Shown here piece by piece: positions 45,201 through 55,302 of a DNA stretch of 64,000 nt. The translations under genes were made by a program, and so were the position numbers. The stretch is taken from assembly GCA_965178125.1 (NCBI GenBank), contig OZ237774.1:512229-576228 (forward strand). The letters are read 5' to 3'. Every line of letters starts with the position of its first letter. The first letter of the stretch is position 1. The DNA is from Bilabrum cf. latius (taxonomy: Eukaryota > Bigyra: Bicosoecida > Bigyra > Bicosoecida). The notes under the pieces are model-generated. The model searched no databases, was not told where the DNA came from, and worked only from the letters and a program-made list of their open reading frames with translations.

Positions 45201-48200
45201 GGAGCGCAAGGAGGGGGAGGGAGCTGGGGAACAAGAGGGTCCTCTGCAGGAGGAGGCGGGCATGCTGGGGGAGGGGGAGGAGAGCGCGAGGGAGCTGGGG
45301 ATGGCTGTAGCCATGGCGGTGGCGGGGGCGAGGGAGTGCGGCGTGGGGCCCAAAGAGGCGGGGCGGGAGGACTGGCTGGCGGTGTGCGGGGCCAGGCTCT
45401 CGGAGGGCAGCTTGCTGGTGAGGCGAGCGGCGTGGGCTGCGATTGCGTGCATGCAGAGCCGGCAGCAGCTGCTGGGGCAGGGGCCCAAGGGGCTTGCGAT
45501 CGTGCCCGGGGCCTCGGGAGTATTTGTGGTGGGTACGGCCGATGGTCAGGTGGTGCCTGCATCTGTTGGATAGGAACACCCCGTAGATGGCAGCGTGCGC
45601 GAGACGGTATGCGGGCCACTGGTGCACCTCTGGAACCGCACTACTGCGAGTGTGGTGCGCGCAGCGGCACTAGGGGCCCGAGCCCTGTCGAGCGCGGGAT
45701 CGATTCCCGGTGTGGAAGAGGCATGCAGGGCGCTGGAGGCTGCTGGGGCGGCGATGGACCCAAGCGGTGACGGCCTAAGGGACGCCGGGACAGCCTCCCA
45801 GGGAACAAGGGAGCAGGACCCGCACGACACCCCCACGGCGCTTGCCCTGGCTCGGTGCACCACCGGCCCGGTGCTTCCCCCTGGTGCGGGCACTGGGTCC
45901 AGGGAACAACGTGGACGCGATGATTCGCTGCTGGCGCTTGCCCTCGCCCCTGTGCCGGCCGGGGCAGTGCGCTCCGTGCTGCAGGGCGCCTCTGCCCCCG
46001 GGCTGGAGGTGGGGGCGTGGACAAGGGGAGCCGCTGCGGGCGGGTGGTCGGGGGCAGCGGCGCTGCGGCGGGCCTGGGCCTGCGGGTTGGCACCGTGGGT
46101 GGGAGAGGGGCAGGGGCAGGGGCAGAGTCAGGGGGGGCGCCCAGGGAGCTAGGCGGGATTGCTGCCGGAGAATGACGAGTGCATGGTCAGTGTGACGAGT
46201 GCTGCTCGTGTTCTGCTTGGCCCGGATGCCACCGAGTCACAGATCCTCGACCTGGTGCGAGCATCGGCGGGGTGGGCGCTGGCCCCTGCGTCTGCGGATG
46301 GAGGCGGGCATGGTGCGTCTGCGATGCCGTGGCCCGCATCTACTCCGTGGGCGATCCGCTGCGTGTGTGCCCTGGGGTCCGGCATGGCACGGGGGGCGCT
46401 TGAGGGGGCCGTCAAGGCGGGCAGCGAGCCGGGGGTGGTGGCGCACTGCGGGTTCTTGTGTTCCCTGGGGAGGGCACTTGAGGAGGGGGGCGGGGGGGGT
46501 GGCGATGTGAGCGAGCTTGGGGCGGGGTGGGCCTGTGGAATGGGGGGCGAGCAGGAGAGGTGCACTGCATTGTGGCGATGCGCGAGCGCGTGCCAGTCGC
46601 TGGGCCTCGTGGGTGCTGCGGGGGCGCTATGCGGGGCGCTGGCCGGGAGGATTCGTAGGGGCGGGCAGCGGCCTCCCTGGGGCGCGAGGGGGGCGGCGCT
46701 GGTGGCGGGTGCACTGGCGGCGGGGGGCAGCGTGGGGGCGGCGTGGTCCGTTGTTTAGCTGCATGCTGAGCATGGAACGGGTGGGCAGGACCAGAGCCAC
46801 GGCAAAGAGGAAGAGGGGGAGGGGGATGGGGAGGGGGATGAGGGGGATGATGACTTGCCCGCCCCGCTGGGTGCCTTGGTGGACGCACTGGTGCAGCGGG
46901 GGGCACTCAGGGACCTGGCTGCCCTGCCTCTGGGGACAAGCGCCCTGCAGGCAGTGGCGAGGCGGGTGGGGTGGAGGGGGGGTGGCGCAAGTCCCGAGGG
47001 GGGCGCTCGCGGCATCGAGATTGGGTGCGCGCTGCTGCTTCGGGCCAGAGACAAGAAGGGCGCGGCATCTGCGGCGTGGGGGCTGGCCGCTTCGGCAGCG
47101 GTGCGCGGTGCCACCCAGCTGCGGGGGGTTGCAGGGGGTGCCCGCGGGGGAGCCAGGGAGGCGGGGCTGCATCGGTCGGCTGCCAGTCTGCAAGAGGCGG
47201 GGCGCATGGCTTCGCTGGCCACGGCCTGCCTGCGAGCGGAGCCCGATGCGCGGCGCCGTTGGGTGCCTCACGGGGGCCGAGTCCTGGATCGATCGGAGCT
47301 GCGGTTTCTGTCGGCAGCCCTCGAGGCGATGGGCAGGTGCGTCCAGGCGGCGAGCGAGCACGTGGATGGTGCTGGGGGGTAGAGGGGCAATGGAGGTGCT
47401 GGAGGGCAGGTTACCGCCGCCGATGCTGCTGCTGCCGCTGGAGAGGCCAGGGCGATTGTGGGTATGTGTCCGGTGGAGTGGAGCAGTCCGGGTGCAGTGC
47501 ACGGCGGTTCTATCCCTGTGGATGTGCTCCTGTCCCAGTGCATCCGACTGGGCCAGCTGCCCGCGGGCGAGCGGGTGGCAGCGGCGGCGGCTGCTTGGCG
47601 CGAGGCGGGGGCATGCCAGGAGGGGCGCGCTGTGGCGGGCGAGGGAGGGGCGGGACGGCGGGGGCTCGGCCCCAGTGGCAGTGCAGCACGGGGTCAGGAG
47701 CTCCGTGTGACGAGGGCGGCTGCCATGCTGGCCTGGGACCGAGCCCGGGACGAGGGCGCTGGGCGGCGGGGGGCCATGCAGCGGGCGGCAGCTGCAGCTG
47801 TGCCTGCCGTGCAGCGGGACTCTGTGGGGCTGCATGCCGGCGGGAGAGCTGCAGGTGTCGATGCTTCGCGAGGGGCTGGGCGCCAGGACCCCGGGGGTCT
47901 AGCCCGAGTGCTGGTGCGGGTGGGTCGGCCTGCAGAGGCGCTGTCGGCGCTGCTGGGGAGTGTGCCCGCCTCGCTGATTGAGATGAGGGGCAGTGTGACG
48001 AGTGCTTCGATGCCGCAGGGGGCGCTGGACGAGGCACTGCAGGCGGCGGAGGCTGTGGAGCTCCTGGGGGCAGACAGGGGTGTAGCGGCGAGTGTGCGGG
48101 CGGCAAGGGGGGCTGTGCTGGCTCGGCTGCACGACGCTGGGTGGGCCGCGGCTGAGGGGGCAGCCGAGCGGCAGGCGGCACATGCGGCAGGGATGCAGCC

Positions 48201-48504
48201 TGGGGTGGTACAGGGTGCGATGGAGCGGGAGGGGGAAGGACGGGGGGGAGGGGCTGGTGGGGTGCGGCTTGGTGAGGGGTGCCAGGCCTCGGCTGGGGGT
48301 GCACGTGCCGCTGCACTGGCCCTGAGGCCCCGAGCTGGGCTGGGGGTGTCGGGGGGCACCGGGCTGCTGCGGGGGTATGCAAGGAAGCAGGCGGTGAGCA
48401 GGGGAGGGGGCGAGGGCGGGGCAAGCGCGGCGCGGCTGGCAGCACTGGCAGCGGCAGTGCGGGCCCGTCCGTCGGCCGATCTGCCCCGCGAGCTGGTGGG
48501 CTGA
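42207..48504 (+). CDS. Very large protein, possible beta-propeller plus alpha-solenoid, 2067 aa
   Basis: Exon 1 is 42207-42396 and exon 2 is 42491-48504, with a 94-nt intron (GTGAGT to TTGCAG, phase 1). Exon 2 is one 6-kb frame with TAG at 43132, 43159, 43513, 43519, 44035, 44788, 45571, 46150, 46756 and 47380; the stop is TGA 48502-48504. The standard code cuts it into at least nine ORFs. The first 500 residues have repeated short strands with G/A-D-G and W-A pairs (ERDVMVVWTTADGAA, LLGAAADGSIVAWEA, ECVVGWQAGGG), suggestive of a beta-propeller. The rest is Ala/Leu/Arg-rich and probably helical. This order resembles nucleoporins such as Nup133 or Nup155, or coat proteins, but I found no diagnostic motif, so no function is assigned. 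Many DEC and VTSA peptides come from the dispersed motif. Confidence 0.65.
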
Positions 48505-48761
48505 TGATGCCGGTTGTGCACCGGGCGGTTCTGGTGGTTGAGAATTTAAGATTTTTGTAGGGTCCACAGAAGCTCAACGGATTCGATATTGGATGGTGTA
48601 CACAGTGGTGGCACGGCCAGCCTAGATCAATCGAGCCTTTTTTGTGCCGCATTCGTCACATGCTGCCACTGCTTCGGGAACAGTTGCAGTTCGAGAAAAC
48701 ACACACGACACAAGCTTGTTGGTTCAGTGTAACCCTAGTAATCTTTTCAATCGCCCTGGTT

Positions 48762-49733
48762 ATGTCGACACGTAGAGGTGGTGCGTCCAAGGGGAAGCCA
48801 AAGCATTAGAATAAGTTCGGTTTCAAGCACAACAAGAACAGTAAAAAGACCAAGATGATCTAGGTAATGCCGATTGAAGGGGTATGCCCTCGGTGCGCAG
48901 AGATTTTGATGTGGAGGAAGAAGTACAGGAAGTACAAGCCTCGCACGAAGCCCGGGAAGTGCATCAAGTGCCACGAACCTAAAGTCAGGCACGCCTACCA
49001 CTAGCTGTGTTCAGAGTGTGCAAAGGGTGATCGAAAATGCGCGAAATGTTCCGGCCCGATCCGTGGAGAGCGTCCTGGCGATGGCACTGCCGCTGCTTCT
49101 TTGGACCCCCTCGTTGTGGAGCGGAAGGAGGCGCTCGAGTCGGAGCTGGACAGCCTGGTGGAGGCCTCGCACCCTGACTACACGGAGAGGCAGAGGAGGG
49201 CCCGCATCAGGGAGATCCAGAAGGAGCTGGAGGTCATGGAGGAGAAACCAGAGGTTGCGCTGGAGGGAGTGCTGGATGAGGGAACTGCCGGTGAGGCGAG
49301 AGCAGGGGCTGCAGTGGGCGGGGCGGGTGCTGCAATGGGAGGGGCAGGTGCCAGCGAGAGCAAAGGGGGCGATGACGGGGAGGAAGAGAGAGAGGACGAA
49401 GATGGAGGGACTGGGCTGGGGCTGCCTGCATCTGCTGCTGCACCGGGAATGGGAGCAGGAGCGGGAGCAGGGGCGGGGGCAGGGGCGGGAGCTGGTGACG
49501 TATCGTCTGGAGGAGCGGTCCGGGCCACCGCTGGTGTGGCTGATGCAGAGGCCGGTGCTGTGGCTGAGGCTGGGGCTGAGGCTACAATGGGCGGGTTTGG
49601 TGCTGGTCTAGCTGATCCTGTAGCATCTGAATCCAGTGAAATTGCGAGCGTGGGTGATGATCGTGTTGCAGCCGGCGATAGTGCTACAAGAGTTGGAGGA
49701 GCGAGTGGCGCGGTATCGGGCATGCCAACTTGA
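48762..49733 (+). CDS. C9orf85/DUF2039 zinc-ribbon-like protein, 323 aa
   Basis: One frame from ATG 48762 to TGA 49731-49733 with TAG at 48807, 48861 and 49002. The N-terminal 110 residues match the DUF2039 family (human C9orf85): KPKH-Q-NKFGFKHN, GVCPRCAEILMWRKKYRKYKP, KPGKCIKCHEPKVRHAYH and LCSECAKGDRKCAKC. Four CxxC pairs suggest zinc binding. The first TAG falls at the conserved glutamine of the family's KHQN. The function of the family is unknown. The C-terminal two thirds is a Glu-rich helix, then Gly/Ala repeats from GGGGCA-type microsatellites, and is specific to this organism. The only ORF visible under the standard code would start at 49101 and lack the whole conserved domain. Confidence 0.88.
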
Positions 49734-49813
49734 TGCTGGCTCGGTGCATGGGGGACTGGTATTGAAAATGGCTAGCCCTAAATGGTCATGAAAACACACA
49801 ATACAGCTCCAGC

Positions 49814-52099
49814 TCACGTCGGTCTACTGGCCCCTCTTTGCCCCTGTCCGGATCGAGACCCACCCCCCAGCCCGCCCCCCAGCAGAAGCACAGCACCAGC
49901 CACGGCTGCCCCCGCGATGGCCCCCGCAGCCACACCGAGCAGGACAGCACTTGATCCTGCACCGCTGCTTCCCAGTACCATGCTCGCGCTCTCAAAGAAC
50001 CCCTTCTCGCTCAAGATTGCACCAGCACCGCCAGCACCACTGGCACCACTGGCACCAGCATCAGCTCCAACGGTACCTCCACTCTCGCCCTGCCCGATGC
50101 TCCCGGCAACTGTGCCACCGCCCCTCTCATGCCCTTCTCCCACACCCGCGTCCCACCCCTCAGGCACCTATCTCCCCGCCGCCCCGCACACTGCCCTCCC
50201 CAGCGCCCAGTAGTCGCCCTCTCTGTTGTACACGTGGCAGCTGAGACGCACCCACAGTCTGCCGCCCAGCAGCTTCACCGGGCATTCAATCCCAAGAGAA
50301 AACAGCCAGTCCTGCACTGCCTTGCAGTGCGTCGATGTCGGTGCTTGCACATGTGCCTACCTCTGCCCTGGCCCCCGCCCCTGCTCCACTCCCGGAGGCA
50401 GGATCCCATCGGGCAGCGGGACCAGTCTCAGGTGGGAGTGCAGGCTGTCGGGCAGCAGCTGGGGCCCGGGTCCGGGGGCGCGATCGTGTGACGCATATGC
50501 TGGGCTGTAGCCACCCCCTGCCCCTGCCCTGGCCCCTGCCCTTTCCACATCCTTGCCCCCCTCTTGTTCACCAAACCATGCCCGCCTCAGCTCCCCGTCC
50601 ACTCGCCGCAGCAGTGCCCTGCACCTTGCCTGCATCCCCCGCATGCCACCCCCCTTGGCCTCCCACCAGTCCAGCACCTCTGGAATAGCAAGGGCAGTGG
50701 CATAGTCCCTGCACCCGTCCCAGACGAATGCCCCCGCGAACCCCGCCTCGGCCCCATGCGACCTCACGGGAGGCACGCACAGGTCCCTCCCGCGCTGGGA
50801 GACCACCAGGGCGGCCACTCCTCGGGGGGCGCACAGCCACTTGTGCCCGTTGGTGACGAAGAAATCGAAGGGGAGGGAGGCCAGTGGCTGGTCCAGGCTG
50901 TGCGGGGGGACTCCCCTGGGCCGACGGAGAGACCCGCTTACGCGGCGGGAGGGCGAGGGGGAGGGGGAGGATGATCGCAGGCCGGTGCGGGGAGGAGTGC
51001 TGGCGCGGGAAGAGGTCACCGAGGATGCCACGGAACTCGGAGCCGAATGTCCGTTTGCGGCCGGCTTCCCCATGCTCAGCTGTCCCCAGGCGTGGGCGCC
51101 GTCCACCAGCACAAGGGCGCCTGACGAGTGCCTCCGGGCTGCAGCTGCCACCGCCCGCACTCCCTCCCACCAGACGCCCCCCGAGTTGCTTGTCACCAGG
51201 TCCACGACGACCAGGGCACAGGCGCAGTCCGGTGGCAGTGTGACGAGTGCCCTCTCGGCGGCGTCCTCCAGCACGTTGGTGGCAGCAGCTGCCGTGCAGT
51301 CCAGGGGTAGCGGGACGTCGGCAATAGCGGGAGGGGGCGCCCCCGCCTCTGCGCAGTATGCGCGGGCCATGGTTTTGTTGGCCCCGTAGCCCAGCGAGAG
51401 CAAGAGCACGCCCCGCTTGCTGCCCAGCCTCGCGCTGCGGAAGGCGGCGTTCACCCCAGTGGTCGCGTTGGGCACGAGAGCCACGCGGCGATGGCTCACC
51501 CCGAGGCTGATAGCCGTCCTGCGGATCGCGTGCGCGAGATGCGGGAAGAGCGCTCTATCCACGGCGCGCAGGGGCTGCCTCTCGATCCACGCTCGCCAAG
51601 CAGAGGCCACTGCATGGCCCACCAGGCAAGGGGCTCCAAATGCGCCGTGGTTGAGGAAGCGCCAGCGATCCTCTTCTGTGATATTTAGGCCTACTTCAGA
51701 TTCGGACAGGGCGCCACTCGTGCTGCTCGACTCGTGAGTTTCAAGTGCCTGCGACGGGCTAGGTTTGCCGTCGATGGTGTCGGACAGCTGCACGAGAAAC
51801 GCCTTGTGACGGCAAGCCGGATCCGACCAGCTCGGCACCTCTGCCATAGCACTGTTGATTGCTTTCTGAACTTCCGTAGGGACTGGGGGTCGGGGCATGT
51901 CGTCAGGTGCGAGCAACTAGTCCACCGATGCGCCCATGAACGAACCGAAGCCCTGATAGCCCGCTTTGGCTGCAGTGGCTGGATCGTCGGATACCATGCT
52001 GGGATAAACAGCATGAAGTCTTTCAGGAAGAGTGCTTTTGGTTTCCATCGCTTCCGCTTGGTGGTGTAAGCGCCCACTCGCGATCCAAGACGAGTTCAT
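49814..52099 (-). CDS. Class-V PLP-dependent aminotransferase-like protein with C-terminal hydrophobic segment, 761 aa
   Basis: One frame from ATG 52099 (ATG 52048 is an alternative) to TGA 49814-49816, with TAG at 51917, 50357 and 50168. Isopenicillin-N-epimerase-like features: FLNHGAFGAP, VALVPNATTGVNAAFRS, D333 in VDGAHAWGQ, and K420 in NGHKWLCAPRG as the likely PLP lysine. The C-terminal small-domain signature VRLSCHVYNREGDYWAL is encoded after TAG 50357, so the standard code would remove it. An unusual addition after TAG 50168 is a Gly/Ser linker ending in a hydrophobic helix (VLLGVAAGAIAGAAVAGAVLLL) and a short polar tail, which looks like a tail anchor. Substrate is unknown. The enzyme would be a membrane-tethered version of a normally soluble fold. 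It is divergent from the TMEM8-like gene. Confidence 0.78.
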
Positions 52100-52243
52100 T
52101 GACGGTTCGGCACGAACTTTGCGAGCTTATTTGGAGGAAGTTAATTCGGGTAGGGATGGCTTCCTGCGTACAAGCTACATTGTTGTGACCCGTAGTAGTC
52201 TAGAAGAGCCTGGTGTTTTGCCGGCGGAATTCGCAACTGCCAC

Positions 52244-54463
52244 ATGTCACCAGAATCGTTGGCGCATGGCGGAGTAACCCGCCTTGCGATCCTGTCCCTG
52301 ACAAACCTTCCGGTCTTGCTACCGGCCGTGTGGATTATGCGGCAAGGTCTCCTACTTGAAGGGCTTGTTCTTGCTACGGTTGCTTTCGCTTCGACTATGT
52401 ACCACGCTTGCGACGAAGAGTGGCCGACCGAATGCAGTGCCTCATCGTTCCGGGTGATGAAGGCATTCGATGAATCCGTGGCTCGCACAGCTGCCGTCGT
52501 TGGGGCAGCATTGCTGGGTGGTGCGCCAAGGCGGCTGCGAAGGGTTGCCATCGTTGCCTCGCTCGTTGGGTGCGCCTGTCTCCAGGCGTCCCCGAACGGG
52601 TCCGATTCCTCCCTCGTTCTCGCGGTGAGCTTCGCTGTCATGGCGGGCCTCGGAGGCTTGGTGTATGCCATCGCGCGGTCCTCCCTTCGATTCGCCACGG
52701 GAGCCAGGTGCATCGCCCTGGCGCACCGCCTGCATCTGCAGCGGCGCAAGCACGGTATGCCAGGTGCTGCAAGCAAGAGTGCTACTGGCTCGTCGAATAC
52801 TGCGAGTGGGGGAGCGGCCGATGAAGGCGAGGAGGACACGGTGAGTCGATTGGAGGATCAGCTGCGTGCTTCTTTGCATTGGTGGGCATTGCTAGGCGAG
52901 AGCGGTCACAGCGAGCATGACGGGAGTGCGGTGCCTGGCTGGGAACTGCCCCGCGGTGAGGTGGGGCTGGGGACTGGCAGGATTGCAGGTGTGACGAGTG
53001 TAGACGATGGCGTGCATCCGGGGGAAGGGGCCGATTGCTGTTTCCCTGCAGGGCCACAGGGGAGGTGCTGCTGCATGCAACAAGCTGGAACTGCCACCGG
53101 CACCGGCACCGGCATTGCCTCAAGGAGGGCGAGCAGCAGCAACGGCAGGCGCTGGAACCAAGACGGGAAGCATGCCGCACACAGTAGCAACGCTGACAAT
53201 GGGAGCCGCAGCCTCGTTCATGCCCCTCTGCCATCGAGCGAGCCAGTGGGCAAGAGCAGCTCCCCCAGGCAGCAGGTGTCCCCACCCAACGGCATGGCCC
53301 GGCTCCGCTCCTCGGGGGGATCCCCCGCCATGGTCCCCTCCATGGGGCGAGAGGCTGACCTGGAGATGGGGACATACATCCCGGCTCCGAGTCCGCTGCG
53401 GGGCCGGTCTGTTGCTCCGGCCGTGGGAAGGCAGGCTGAGTAGGCTCCAGTCCCAGGGGCCCGGGCTGGTCCTAGCTGCCTTGGCTTGTGTTCCCTGGCC
53501 TCTTGTTCCCTGAGCTAGTGTGCTCGTGTGCTTGCAGATGCAGCCGGTGTGCGTCCCTTGCTGTGGCTGCCTTCTGCCTGTGGCTCGGCGCTGGGCGGGG
53601 AGTTGCAGCTGTGTCTGTGCCCCTGTGTGGCAATGGGGTGCGGGGGGGCGGGGCTGCGGGCGGGGCCCGAGGTGTGGAGGCGTAGGGTGATAGTGCAGGC
53701 GCTGGTGCTGTGGGGCTGGTGGCAGGATGGTGATGAGAGGGGTAAGCGGGGTTGTTTCTGGAGATGGCTGGGGCTGGGCGGTGATGCATCAACAACGAAA
53801 TCAACAGCCGGTGATATGGTGAGAGAGGAGTTGGGCACAGGAGCGGATGGAACTAGCAGGGGTGGAATCAGCATGGCAGGATGGCTACAGGACATGCAGC
53901 TGCTGGCAGGGGATCGTGATCGTCAGGCAGGTGGAGTGGACAATGACAGGGGCCCCACAGTGGGGGCCGGATGCTGCGGGCGATTGCGAGCATTGGTCGC
54001 TGCCTGCCTGGTGCTTGGGTACGGATGCGGGCACGGCCGGAATGTGCGCTGGGTGGGACTGTTGGCGAGCGTGTTTCTAGTGGTGTGCGGGGGCATTGTG
54101 TTCGTGTACGCCAACGCAAGTGAGGATGAGTAGGGTAGGTGTGGTTCGGTGGATGCATTTGCCGGTTGTGGAGGCAATGAAGGTGGGCGGGTAGCGGGCA
54201 AGGAGGGGTGGGGGGCGGTGTCGCTGGAGGCGTGGTGGTAGGTAGCGAGGTATCCGTTGCTGCACGGGGCCTGGCACTTGCTGGTGATGTGGGGGCTGGC
54301 GGGGGCGGTGAGCAGGGGCTGGTGGGGCAGGCGGACTGGGGGTGGGAGGGAGGTGCGGATGGGGAGTGAGCTCGTGGTGGGGATGGACAGGCACGGGGTC
54401 ATTGGGGAAGAAATGCAATTGGCAAGGGGGCTCCTGAGGGGCATGGCTCTGGATGATGAATGA
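52244..54463 (+). CDS. TMEM8/PGAP6-like (DUF3522, CREST superfamily) membrane protein, 739 aa
   Basis: One frame from ATG 52244 to TGA 54461-54463, with TAG at 53441, 53516, 54131 and 54239. The N-terminus reads SLTNLPVLLPAVWIMRQ, then VLATVAFASTMYHACDEEW; STMYHACD is the characteristic first zinc or catalytic motif of CREST-type hydrolases. Near the C-terminus YPLLHGAWHLLVMWG supplies the second His pair. Five to seven hydrophobic segments are visible. A 300-residue Ser/Gly-rich loop, which contains a CCFPAGPQGRCCC patch and dispersed-motif peptides, splits the family core. TMEM8A/PGAP6 is a GPI phospholipase A2 and TMEM8C is myomaker; hydrolase function here is inferred from the conserved His and Asp. 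Standard code would place the two active-site halves in different ORFs. Confidence 0.7.
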
Positions 54464-54591
54464 CTAGGAGGCAAACTCAACTCGAAACCCCCTCGCAACC
54501 AACTGAGGAACCCGGAACTGCCAGATTTCCATGGCGGCAGCCGTCTGGCTGCTGCTACTGTGCGACGGCATTTTGATTCCTCTTCTCCACA

Positions 54592-55302
54592 ATGTCGTAG
54601 AGGCGATCAGGACAGGCAATCGTATAGCCAATTCATCGCCTCTTTGACTTCTTGCAAAAGGTGGGACACACCGACCATGTGTTGAATCACATGCTTACCT
54701 CGATGCAGTCTGATGTCATCGAATCTTGCGCCCAGCCTGGTATTTCTTGCTTTCATTAGTATTGTGTATAATATTTTCGCAGAGAACAAAGGTTCACGTT
54801 TGGCTAGTCGAGAAAAAGCATGAGAGACTTGAGGGCTATGTCGCTGGCTTCGACGAATACATGAATACGGTACTAGGTGAGACATGATTTGGCCGACTGT
54901 ATGTATTGTATGCATGCTTAGGCCCACTTGCTCCAAGCCTTCCTACTACGTACATTGAAACCTTCACATCGTTATTGCTCGATTTTGTGAGATTCCAACT
55001 TCATCCTGATCGCGCTTGTCTATTGTATTCTTTCATTGGTGTACGCAGATGATTGTTATGAACTAAATGCTAAAACTAGGAAGAGAACGCATCTTGGTCG
55101 CTTGTTACTGAAAGGGGACAACATTGTACTGATCCAGCCAGCTCCGGCTGGTGGCAGTGCACCTGCTGGTGCAGCCGAGGGTACCAGCGATGTTGCTGCT
55201 AGCAGCAGCAGCAGCAGCAGCAGCAGCTCAGCTTCTAGTAGTGCACCACCGCCACCGCCAGCACAGCCTGCAGCCGCTGCTGCAGCCAGCGGGGGGCAGT
55301 GA
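54592..55302 (+). CDS. SNRPE: Small nuclear ribonucleoprotein E (SmE), 138 aa
   Basis: Three exons: 54592-54660, 54783-54876 and 55049-55302. The introns are 122 nt (GTGGGA to TTCGCAG) and 172 nt (GTGAGA to TACGCAG), phases 0 and 1. The product reads MS-Q-RRSGQAIV-Q-PIHRLFDFLQK, RTKVHVWLVEKKHERLEGYVAGFDEYMNTVL, DD, then NAKTRKRTHLGRLLLKGDNIVLIQ. The human equivalent is VMVQPINLIFRYLQ, GFDEYMNLVLDD and LGRIMLKGDNITLL. TAG 54625 lies at the invariant Q of VQPI, and TAG 54598 is codon 3. SmE is part of the Sm ring on spliceosomal snRNPs. The protein carries an extra tail of about 50 residues of Ser, Ala and Pro that human SmE (92 residues) lacks. Only exon 3 would be found under the standard code. 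Confidence 0.93.

Larger units (their letters stand above)
6381..53001. repeat. Dispersed short motif family GTGTGACGAGTGC, over 35 copies
   Basis: The 13-mer or close variants recur on both strands. Clear sites start near 6381, 6453, 8151, 8514, 8697, 8784, 9105, 11189, 11699, 12044, 27321, 31987, 32017, 33888, 34944, 35019, 35635, 36769, 37097, 37141, 39385, 42833, 42923, 43282, 43339, 43467, 46171, 46189, 47992, 51121, 51237 and 52989. A few are outside coding sequence (26813, 42088, 48649). None was seen in 0-5 kb or in the subtelomere. It is not tandem and no duplicated flanks were noticed. Confidence 0.8.

Noticed and set aside
39-55302. TAG codons as true stops, making many genes pseudogenes or sequencing errors
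   Set aside because: TAA and TGA are absent from the same frames, essential proteins such as SEC61, RBX1 and SmE are affected, and conserved sequence continues in frame after the TAG each time.
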